Below are positions 5,550 to 11,440 of a stretch of 11,440 bases of DNA, one piece after another. A program made the position numbers and the translations under genes. Position 1 is the stretch's first letter, and each line of letters opens with the position of its first letter. The DNA is from an uncultured Bacteroidales bacterium (GTDB lineage Bacteria; Bacteroidota; Bacteroidia; Bacteroidales; Bacteroidaceae), in NCBI GenBank assembly GCA_902783615.1, contig CACZRQ010000152.1, positions 1 through 11,440 of the forward strand, written 5' to 3'. The notes below the pieces were generated by a model. That model worked only from the letters and a program-made list of their open reading frames with translations. It did no database searches and was not told the origin of the DNA.

Positions 5550-6980
5550 ATGATGATGAAAAAATACATAGTATTGCTGTGGCTAAGCCTCACATCTTTA
5601 GCACTTTCGGCTCAGACACTGGCCGAGGCTCGCAAGCTTTATGCCGATGGCAAGTTTGAAGAAGCGATGCCTGCTTTCGAGAAATTGGTGAAAGCCACGC
5701 CTACAAACGCCAACTATAACCTGTGGTATGGCGTGTGTGCCTTGCGCACAGGCGATGCCGAAGAAGCCCTACCCTATCTGCAAACGGCAGTGAAAAGAAA
5801 GGCACAAGACAGCCAGCTGTTCTTGGCAGAGGCTTGCAACGAACTTTACCTGTTTGAGGAAGCGGTAAACACCTTGGAAACTTACCTTGCCGACCTGAAG
5901 AAAAGGCGTAAGAGTTCGCCTGAGGCCGAAGCCCTGTTAGAGGATTGCCGTAACGGATTGAGGATGATTCGTGGTGTGGAGCAGGTGATGATCATCGACA
6001 GTATGGTGGTGGATAAGGCCGACTTTGTGGCTCACTACAAATTGGGCGAAGATGCCGGCAGCTTGCTCACTACACGCCAGTTCTTTGGCACGGAGAACGA
6101 TGGCAACGCATTGTTTATAACTGAGTTGGGCGATAAGCTATATTACAGTCAGATGTTGCCGAACGACTCCACCTTGTCGCTCATGACGGCTCAGAAGTTG
6201 AATGGCGAATGGTCGGATCCAACGATATTGCCCGAAGAGATTAACGAGGCTGGCAGCAACAGTGCCTATCCGTTTGTGATGCCAGATGGTGTGACCATCT
6301 ATTATGCCTCGGACAATGAGGATTCGTTTGGTGGATATGACATTTTCGTGACGCGCCATGACCCCACCGATGACACCTATTTCACCCCTGAGAACATTGG
6401 CATGCCGTTCAACTCGCGCTTCAATGACTACATGTATGCCATCGACGAGTTCAACAACCTGGGATGGTTTGTGAGCGACCGCTATCAGCCTGAGGGTAAG
6501 GTATGTATCTATGTGTTCATACCCAATGAGGCGAAGTCGGTGTATAGTTTTGAGAATACCGATGCGGAGAAGTTGGCGAGGTTGGCGAAGATCCATGCCA
6601 TTCAGGAAACGTGGAGTGATCAGACTGAGGTGAAGGATGCTCAACGCAGATTGGCTTCCTTGGATGATGCTTTTTCCGCACCAGAATCCAACTATGAGTT
6701 TGAGTTTGTGTTGAATGATGAGAAGACTTATTACAATATGACGGATTTTAAGTCGGCTCAAGCCCGCACGGCTTTTGAACGCTATCGTCAGTTGGAGCAG
6801 GCATACCTGAACCAACAGATGGAGCTGATGAAGTATAGGGAGCAGTATGCAACGGGTAATGCCAGATTGAAGGAACAGATGAAGCCGATTATCCTGAAGG
6901 CTGAGCAACAGGAGCAGGAGTTGTTTGTGCAGTTGAAGGAAGCTGGCAAAGAGGTTAGACGATTGACGATTAATAATTGA
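5550..6980 (+). CDS. Exported TPR and PD40 (WD40-like beta-propeller) protein
   Basis: A 476-residue exported protein of unknown exact role. A signal peptide (about 1-21, ending LALSAQ) is followed by TPR-like helical pairs (about 22-118, e.g. ARKLYADGKFEEAMPAFEKL and LWYGVCALRTGDAEEALPYL). PD40 propeller blades come next (AYPFVMPDGVTIYYASDN at 239-256, then GGYDIFVTR; and NDYMYAIDEFNNLGWFVSDR at 292-311). A charged helical, probably coiled-coil C-terminus covers about 405-470. TPR plus PD40 is the architecture of the front half of PorE-like type IX secretion proteins, but the peptidoglycan-binding OmpA domain is absent, so that role is not supported. I chose ATG 5550 (5553 or 5556 equally possible) because it places Lys-Lys before the hydrophobic core. 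The last six codons and the stop fall within a 7-bp repeat array, so the tail RLTINN is repeat-derived. Confidence 0.8.
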   Translation: MMMKKYIVLLWLSLTSLALSAQTLAEARKLYADGKFEEAMPAFEKLVKATPTNANYNLWYGVCALRTGDAEEALPYLQTAVKRKAQDSQLFLAEACNELYLFEEAVNTLETYLADLKKRRKSSPEAEALLEDCRNGLRMIRGVEQVMIIDSMVVDKADFVAHYKLGEDAGSLLTTRQFFGTENDGNALFITELGDKLYYSQMLPNDSTLSLMTAQKLNGEWSDPTILPEEINEAGSNSAYPFVMPDGVTIYYASDNEDSFGGYDIFVTRHDPTDDTYFTPENIGMPFNSRFNDYMYAIDEFNNLGWFVSDRYQPEGKVCIYVFIPNEAKSVYSFENTDAEKLARLAKIHAIQETWSDQTEVKDAQRRLASLDDAFSAPESNYEFEFVLNDEKTYYNMTDFKSAQARTAFERYRQLEQAYLNQQMELMKYREQYATGNARLKEQMKPIILKAEQQEQELFVQLKEAGKEVRRLTINN

Positions 6981-7068
6981 CAATTGACGATTGACGATTG
7001 ACAATTGACGATTATAAATTCTTTATCCGCATGGATAATTGTCAATGGTCAATAGTCAATGGTCAATA
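6961..7068. repeat. Second 7-bp repeat array, with an inverted arm
   Basis: Eight in-register heptamers run from 6961 to 7016. Six are RATTGAC and two are degenerate (GATTAAT at 6968-6974 and GATTATA at 7010-7016). Four inverted copies, GTCAATR, follow at 7041-7068. Between the arms is a small perfect hairpin, TTATCC (7023-7028) with GGATAA (7033-7038). The blocks can fold on each other; for example, the 10 bases at 6997-7006 are the exact reverse complement of 7037-7046. It begins inside the upstream gene, supplies that gene's stop (6978-6980) and fills the gap before nfeD. No -7 promoter box is seen within it. Confidence 0.93.
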
Positions 7069-7080
7069 AAACAATAAATT

Positions 7081-7554
7081 ATGGGAATACTATTCATTGT
7101 AGCACTTGTGATTTCAGCTTTACTGCTCTTGCTGGTGGAGCTGTTCCTGATACCAGGCAGTAGCTTGGCGGCTATCCTATCGGCCGTTTGTCTGGTATGG
7201 GCTGTGGCTTATGCATTTGTGAACATCAGTGCCTTGGCGGGCATCATCACCCTGATCATCGCACTGATATTAGGATCGTTTATGCTCATCGCCTTCATGA
7301 AATCGAAGACATTAGACAAGGTGGCACTGACGGAGGATGTGGCATCTACTGTAGATCGCTCGGTAGCGGCACAGGTTAAGGTGGGCGACAAGGGCTTTGC
7401 CGTGACCCGTCTGGCCTTGATTGGCAATGCCGACATCAACGGCCATGTGGTGGAGGTGAGGTCGGCCAGTGGTTTCCTCAACGAGCAAACCCCTGTGATA
7501 GTGACCCGTGTGTCGGATAACGAAATCATTGTTCAAGAAATTAAAAACTCATAA
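7081..7554 (+). CDS. Short NfeD family membrane protein
   Basis: NfeD proteins work with SPFH-domain proteins in membrane organisation. This one has 157 residues: three hydrophobic helices (about 3-23, 29-49 and 52-73) and a soluble C-terminal OB-fold-like domain (about 98-153, e.g. VGDKGFAVTRLALIGNADIN then GHVVEV). It is the short form, without the N-terminal ClpP-like serine protease domain of long NfeD proteins. Its place 3 nt upstream of floA is the classical nfeD-floA arrangement and strongly supports the call. The start ATG 7081 follows the repeat array by 12 nt, so the array forms the immediate leader of this gene. Whether the operon has its own promoter or depends on read-through from the TPR gene is unclear; I see no TAnnTTTG box between 6981 and 7080. 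Confidence 0.87.
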   Translation: MGILFIVALVISALLLLLVELFLIPGSSLAAILSAVCLVWAVAYAFVNISALAGIITLIIALILGSFMLIAFMKSKTLDKVALTEDVASTVDRSVAAQVKVGDKGFAVTRLALIGNADINGHVVEVRSASGFLNEQTPVIVTRVSDNEIIVQEIKNS

Positions 7555-7557
7555 GAT

Positions 7558-8547
7558 ATGGAAATTGAATCATTCTATTTTACCGCATTTTTAGTGGTGG
7601 CGGTCATCGTATTCCTGGTGATTTTCTTCCACTACGTACCTTTCTTCCTATGGCTCAGTGCCAAGGTTTCGGGCGTGAACATCTCGTTGTTGCAACTCTT
7701 CCTGATGCGCATCCGTAATGTTCCGCCATACGTGATTGTGCCTGCCCTGATTGAGGCTCATAAGGCTGGTTTAAAGAATATTACCCGTGATGGACTGGAG
7801 GCTCACTACTTGGCTGGAGGACATGTTGAGAGAGTGGTACACGCACTGGTGTCGGCCAACAAAGCCAACATCGAACTACCTTTCCAGATGGCAACGGCCA
7901 TCGACCTGGCAGGTCGTGATGTATTCGAAGCAGTGCAGATGTCGGTGAACCCCAAGGTGATTGACACCCCACCTGTGAGTGCTGTGGCGAAGGATGGCAT
8001 TCAGATGATTGCCAAGGCCCGAGTGACCGTTCGTGCCAACATCCGCCAACTGGTGGGTGGTGCAGGCGAGGACACTGTGCTGGCTCGTGTAGGCGAAGGT
8101 ATCGTGTCGAGCATTGGCTCGGCCACCAATCACAAGTCGGTGTTGGAGAACCCTGACTCCATATCTAAGTTGGTGCTTAGCAAGGGATTGGATGCAGGAA
8201 CCGCTTTCGAGATACTCTCCATCGATATCGCCGACATCGACATAGGTAAGAACATCGGTGCAACCTTGCAGATTGATCAGGCCAATGCCGACAAGAACAT
8301 TGCCCAGGCAAAGGCAGAGGAACGTAGGGCGATGGCAGTGGCCAACGAGCAGGAAATGAAAGCCAAGGCACAGGAAGCCCGTGCCAAAGTGATTGAGGCT
8401 GAGGCAGAAGTGCCCAAGGCTATGGCAGAAGCATTCCGAAGTGGCAATTTGGGTATTATGGACTATTACCGCATGAAGAACATCGAGGCCGACACCTCTA
8501 TGCGCGAGAACATTGCCAAGCCAAACAGTACCCCTCAACAAAGATAA
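7558..8547 (+). CDS. floA: Flotillin-like protein FloA
   Basis: SPFH-domain scaffold that forms membrane foci and affects membrane fluidity and assembly of membrane complexes. The 329-residue length closely matches Bacillus FloA (YqfA). An N-terminal membrane segment (about 8-32) is followed by the SPFH region with highly conserved blocks: IRNVPPYVIVPALIEAHKAG (52-71), NPKVIDTPPVSAVAKDGIQ (131-149) and the segment around TVLARVGEGIVSSIGSA (173-189). The Ala/Glu/Lys-rich coiled coil with EA repeats (about 240-293) drives oligomerisation in the family, and the tail FRSGNLGIMDYYRMKN is also typical. It lies 3 nt after nfeD and 4 nt before the phosphorylase gene. Nothing is missing or odd. Confidence 0.96.
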   Translation: MEIESFYFTAFLVVAVIVFLVIFFHYVPFFLWLSAKVSGVNISLLQLFLMRIRNVPPYVIVPALIEAHKAGLKNITRDGLEAHYLAGGHVERVVHALVSANKANIELPFQMATAIDLAGRDVFEAVQMSVNPKVIDTPPVSAVAKDGIQMIAKARVTVRANIRQLVGGAGEDTVLARVGEGIVSSIGSATNHKSVLENPDSISKLVLSKGLDAGTAFEILSIDIADIDIGKNIGATLQIDQANADKNIAQAKAEERRAMAVANEQEMKAKAQEARAKVIEAEAEVPKAMAEAFRSGNLGIMDYYRMKNIEADTSMRENIAKPNSTPQQR

Positions 8548-8551
8548 ACGT

Positions 8552-9433
8552 ATGGAAAAGAAATTTATAGCACCTTCTGAGTTGCCCATCAACGAAGATG
8601 GCAGTGTGTTCCACCTGCATGTACGTCCTGGGCAACTGGCTCGGAAAATCATCCTGGTGGGTGACCCTGGTAGAGTAACTACTGTGGCCAAGCATTTCGA
8701 TGAAGTGGAATGCGATGTGCAGAGTCGCGAGTTCCATACCATTACAGGCACCTATCATGGCAAGCGGATCAGTTGTGTTTCTACAGGTATTGGATGCGAT
8801 AACATCGACATTGTGATGACCGAGCTGGATGCTTTGGTGAATGTGGATTTTGAAACTCGTCAAGTGAAGGACGACATTACCCAACTGGAGATAGTGCGCA
8901 TTGGCACCAGTGGTGGTTTGCAACCCAACACACCTGTGGGTGCTTTTGTCTGTTCAGTCCGTTCCATCGGCTTTGATGGCGTGCTGAACTTCTATGCAGG
9001 CAGAAATGTTGTGTGCGACCTGCCGATGGAGTATGCTTTCCGCGAGCACATGGCTTGGAGTGGAACGATGTGTGCTCCTGTGGTTTATGCTGTTCATGCA
9101 GATGAAGAGCTGGTGGAACGCATTGCCGCTGATGATATGGTGAGGGGCATTACCGTTGTCGGCAATGGATTCTATGGGCCACAAGGGCGAGATGTTCGCA
9201 TAGCACCTGCCGACTTTAATCAGAATGCCAAGATAGAGTCGTTCGAGTACGATGGTCTGCACATCACCAACTACGAGATGGAGAGTTCTGCCGTAGCTGG
9301 ATTGAGCAAGCTGATGGGGCATAAGGCAACCACCGTTTGTATGATTATCGCCAACCGTTTGGATGGAGAGATAAACACCAGTTACAAGAACACCATCGAT
9401 GACCTGATTCAAACTGTGCTGGATAGACTATGA
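8552..9433 (+). CDS. Nucleoside phosphorylase, probably uridine phosphorylase
   Basis: PNP/UDP family enzyme of pyrimidine salvage, splitting a nucleoside with phosphate into free base and ribose-1-phosphate in the cytoplasm. The 293-residue protein has the phosphate site GDPGR (37-41), IGTSGGLQP (117-125) and the ribose-binding NYEMESSA (240-247). The segment GFYGPQGR (206-213) places Gln211 and Arg213 like the uracil-binding Gln-x-Arg pair of E. coli uridine phosphorylase, so uridine is the best guess for substrate. It is about 40 residues longer than E. coli Udp, mostly at the N-terminus and in the middle, as I recall for Bacteroidota homologues. ATG 8552 is preferred to the in-frame ATG at 8513, which lies inside floA. 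The stop overlaps the next start as ATGA. Confidence 0.85.
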   Translation: MEKKFIAPSELPINEDGSVFHLHVRPGQLARKIILVGDPGRVTTVAKHFDEVECDVQSREFHTITGTYHGKRISCVSTGIGCDNIDIVMTELDALVNVDFETRQVKDDITQLEIVRIGTSGGLQPNTPVGAFVCSVRSIGFDGVLNFYAGRNVVCDLPMEYAFREHMAWSGTMCAPVVYAVHADEELVERIAADDMVRGITVVGNGFYGPQGRDVRIAPADFNQNAKIESFEYDGLHITNYEMESSAVAGLSKLMGHKATTVCMIIANRLDGEINTSYKNTIDDLIQTVLDRL

Positions 9434-9918
9434 GCGAAGTAAACTTCGATATAACAGCAAGTGACAAAGCAGGACGCTATGAGCAGTTTCTGGAGCAGGT
9501 GAAGCCTTGCATTGAGGGTGAGACTTATGAGGTGTCGTTGCTTGCCAACGTTTCTGCGGCTTTGAAAGAAGTGTTTGGCTTCTTTTGGGTGGGGTTCTAC
9601 CTGGTGCGTGATAGCCAACTGATTCTGGGCCCCTTTCAAGGTTCCATGGCTTGCTCTATCATTAAATATGGTAAGGGCGTGTGTGGCACGGCTTGGAAAG
9701 AAAACCTCACCCAGGTGGTGCCTGATGTGGAGCAGTTCCCTGGTCACATCGCTTGCAGCTCGCTCTCCCGTTCAGAGATTGTGGTTCCTTTGTCAGTCGA
9801 TGGCGAAGTAAAGGGAGTATTGGACATCGACAGTGACCAGTTGGCCACTTTCGACGACACCGACAAGCTTTACCTGGAACAACTGGTGAGCATGATTGTC
9901 AACACTTTGTATGTATGA
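9430..9918 (+). CDS. msrC: GAF-domain free methionine-(R)-sulfoxide reductase
   Basis: Reduces free methionine-R-sulfoxide to methionine using active-site thiols regenerated by thioredoxin, part of oxidative damage repair in the cytoplasm. The 162-residue protein is a single GAF domain, the normal fRMsr size. The three functional cysteines are all present: Cys75 (GSMACS), Cys85 (GKGVCGTAW) and Cys109 (HIACSSLSRSEIVVP). Their spacing (10 and 24) is the same as Cys84, Cys94 and Cys118 of E. coli YebR/MsrC, which separates it from ordinary ligand-sensing GAF domains. GVLDIDSD (129-136) is also typical. It overlaps both neighbours by 4 nt (ATGA), so it is translationally coupled between the phosphorylase and mnmE. 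Confidence 0.93.
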   Translation: MSEVNFDITASDKAGRYEQFLEQVKPCIEGETYEVSLLANVSAALKEVFGFFWVGFYLVRDSQLILGPFQGSMACSIIKYGKGVCGTAWKENLTQVVPDVEQFPGHIACSSLSRSEIVVPLSVDGEVKGVLDIDSDQLATFDDTDKLYLEQLVSMIVNTLYV

Positions 9919-11294
9919 GTTATAGTCAGGAAGATACCATTTGCGCCATTGCCACCGCCCAAGGTGGAGCCATTGGTGTGATTCGTGTGAGTGGGCCACT
10001 GGCCATTGCCCACACCTCGGCTATCTTCAAGTGTGCGAAGGTCGGCAAACGTTTGGAAGATTGCCAGCCTTATTCGCTGACTTACGGACACATCACCGAT
10101 GGAACAGAGATTGTTGATGAAGTGATGGTCAGTCTTTTCAAAGCACCTCATTCCTATACGGGTGAGGACAGTACAGAGATTGCCTGTCATGGTTCACCCT
10201 ATATCCTGCAACGGGTCATCCAGTTGCTCATCAGCCAAGGATGCCGTTTGGCACAACCTGGCGAATACACCCAACGTGCTTTCTTGAACGGTAAGATGGA
10301 CTTGAGCCAGGCAGAAGCGGTGGCCGATTTGATTGCCTCTACCTCTGCTGCTACCCATCGTTTGGCCATGAACCAAATGCGAGGTGGGTTCAGCAAGCAG
10401 TTGGCCACTTTGCGAGATGAGTTGCTGAAGTTTACGTCGCTCATCGAGTTGGAGCTGGACTTCAGTGACCACGAGGACTTGGAATTTGCTGACCGCAAAG
10501 AACTACATGAATTGGCAAATCACATTGAGCAAGTAATCGCCAAGCTGGTGGATTCCTTCGAGGTGGGCAACGCCATCAAACGAGGTGTGCCTGTGGCGAT
10601 TATCGGCGAAACCAATGTGGGCAAGAGTACTTTGCTGAATGCACTGTTGTGTGAAGACAGAGCCATTGTTAGTGAAATCAGTGGCACCACGCGAGATGTG
10701 ATTGAAGACACCATCAACATCCAAGGCATCACCTTCCGTTTCATCGATACGGCTGGTATTCGCCAGACCAGCGATGTCATTGAGAATATGGGGATTGAGC
10801 GTACATTCCAGCAAATAGACCAAGCCAGTATTGTGCTCTGGATGCTGGATGCCACCTGTGCCCTTAGACAATATAATGACCTGCAGGCTCAAATCCTTCC
10901 TCATTGCGAGGGCAAACAACTGATTTTAGTGTATAATAAAGAGGACTTGGCTTCAGCCTTGCCTTCTCCTTCTATAGCATGTGAACATATTGCCATTTCT
11001 GCCAAACGAGGCACCCATTTGGATGAATTGAAGCAACTATTGGTTCAGTGTGCTCACCTGCCCGAGATTTCCCAAGCCGATGTGATTGTAACCAATGCTC
11101 GCCACCATGAGGCACTGACGCATGCCTTAGAGGCCATTCAAAGGGTGCAACAAGGCATGGATATGGGCATCAGTGGCGACTTCCTGGCTCAAGACATTCG
11201 CGAATGCATCCATCACCTCAGCGACATTGTTGGCGAAGTAACCACCGACGATACCTTACAATTCATCTTTAAGCACTTCTGCGTCGGAAAATAG
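9915..11294 (+). CDS. mnmE: tRNA uridine-5-carboxymethylaminomethyl(34) synthesis GTPase MnmE
   Basis: With MnmG it installs the (carboxymethyl)aminomethyl group on wobble U34 of several tRNAs, using a tetrahydrofolate one-carbon unit and GTP. The 459-residue protein is full length. The N-terminal folate-binding domain starts DTICAIATAQGGAIGVIRVSG; FLNGKMDLSQAEAVADLI (123-140) opens the helical domain. The G domain has P-loop GETNVGKS (231-238), GTTRDVIED (257-265), DTAG (278-281) and NKED (341-344). The C-terminus ends FCVGK, with catalytic Cys456. Its start overlaps msrC (ATGA). A terminator lies 76 nt after the stop. The residues before FCVGK (TLQFIFKH) look slightly different from the usual NIFSKFCIGK-type ending. 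The 3' end of this gene is a known integration site in other bacteria. Confidence 0.97.
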   Translation: MSYSQEDTICAIATAQGGAIGVIRVSGPLAIAHTSAIFKCAKVGKRLEDCQPYSLTYGHITDGTEIVDEVMVSLFKAPHSYTGEDSTEIACHGSPYILQRVIQLLISQGCRLAQPGEYTQRAFLNGKMDLSQAEAVADLIASTSAATHRLAMNQMRGGFSKQLATLRDELLKFTSLIELELDFSDHEDLEFADRKELHELANHIEQVIAKLVDSFEVGNAIKRGVPVAIIGETNVGKSTLLNALLCEDRAIVSEISGTTRDVIEDTINIQGITFRFIDTAGIRQTSDVIENMGIERTFQQIDQASIVLWMLDATCALRQYNDLQAQILPHCEGKQLILVYNKEDLASALPSPSIACEHIAISAKRGTHLDELKQLLVQCAHLPEISQADVIVTNARHHEALTHALEAIQRVQQGMDMGISGDFLAQDIRECIHHLSDIVGEVTTDDTLQFIFKHFCVGK

Positions 11295-11310
11295 AATACG
11301 ATTAACGGTC

Positions 11311-11340
11311 ATCACTCGACATGACTCGATATGACTAAAC
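11311..11340. repeat. Three 10-bp tandem repeats downstream of mnmE
   Basis: ATCACTCGAC, ATGACTCGAT and ATGACTAAAC lie head to tail 16 nt after the mnmE stop. They are bracketed by AACGGT (11304-11309) and ACCGTT (11339-11344), which could pair as a 6-bp stem. The function is unknown. Confidence 0.6.
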
Positions 11341-11369
11341 CGTTTATTTCCAGGCAATTCCACACTCGC

Positions 11370-11405
11370 AATATCATCAGCGTTAATCGTTGATGATATT
11401 TTTTT
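11370..11405 (+). terminator. Rho-independent terminator after mnmE
   Basis: AATATCATCA (11370-11379) pairs perfectly with TGATGATATT (11391-11400). The stem continues inward with one G-T wobble and two more pairs, leaving a TTAAT loop. A run of seven T follows (11399-11405). It ends the nfeD-floA-mnmE unit. Confidence 0.85.
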
Positions 11406-11413
11406 CGCTCATT

Positions 11414-11436
11414 TTTGTACGTTATTTGTACGTTTG
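11414..11436 (+). promoter_or_regulatory. Direct repeat TTTGTACGTT x2 with a candidate -7 box
   Basis: TTTGTACGTT occurs at 11414-11423 and 11425-11434, an 11-bp period. The second copy runs into TACGTTTG (11429-11436), a perfect TAnnTTTG box. No -33 TTTG is found 19-21 nt upstream. If real, it would drive a rightward gene starting beyond the window, and the repeats could be operator half sites. One short site so close to the edge is weak evidence. Confidence 0.35.
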
Positions 11437-11440
11437 GGAA

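Noticed and set aside
6138..7004. Minus-strand open frame of 288 codons
   Set aside because: Antisense shadow of the TPR/PD40 gene that begins in the repeat array; no recognised domain.
6991..7018. E. coli-like promoter: TTGACG, 16 nt, TATAAA
   Set aside because: Every repeat unit contains TTGAC, so a -35 look-alike is unavoidable. Bacteroidota primary sigma uses TTTG and TAnnTTTG instead.
7876..8751. Minus-strand open frame of 291 codons
   Set aside because: Antisense to floA and the phosphorylase gene, His/Cys-rich as shadow frames of this codon usage are; no motif or promoter.

Overview
The window looks like chromosomal DNA from a member of Bacteroidota, most probably Prevotella/Segatella or a close relative. 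The evidence is the set of families present (DUF4199, DUF6452/DUF6048 pair, a DUF486 DMT protein, a TPR/PD40 periplasmic protein, FloA with a short NfeD) and TAnnTTTG-type -7 promoter boxes in place of E. coli-like promoters. Several genes have short AT-rich leaders and weak Shine-Dalgarno signals. Genus assignment is inference; there is no rRNA here.

Layout. At the left edge the 5' part of the SRP RNA runs leftward out of the window, with a well-spaced Bacteroidota promoter. Divergent from it is a + strand run: a DUF4199 membrane protein and a polyprenol-phosphate type family 2 glycosyltransferase (185-1687). An array of 7-bp repeats follows, then an overlapping set: DUF6452 lipoprotein, DUF6048 barrel-like protein, Mn2+ exporter MntP and FMN transferase ApbE (1746-4600), closed by a strong hairpin terminator. 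Then comes a gene-free stretch (4601-5084) with a 205-bp inverted-repeat structure, followed by a leftward DUF486 membrane protein (5085-5453). Divergent from that is a secreted TPR/PD40 protein (5550-6980), then a second array of 7-bp repeats, and a compact five-gene block: nfeD, floA, a uridine-phosphorylase-like gene, msrC and mnmE (7081-11294). mnmE is followed by short tandem repeats, a terminator and a possible promoter pointing out of the window.

How the genes relate. Most of the genes are conserved housekeeping and envelope functions: membrane organisation (FloA/NfeD), lipid-linked sugar transfer, metal export, flavinylation of exported proteins, nucleoside salvage, repair of oxidised methionine and tRNA wobble-uridine modification. 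Gene spacing is tight (3-4 nt gaps or ATGA overlaps), so the two large blocks are probably operons. No phage, CRISPR, toxin-antitoxin or defence system was found, and no gene of a new system.

The most unusual content is non-coding. Three loci are built from 7-bp tandem repeats with a TGAC core: 1682-1730, 6961-7068 (with an inverted arm), and the terminal inverted repeats of the 4852-5056 structure. At the first two, the repeat array supplies the stop codon of the upstream gene.
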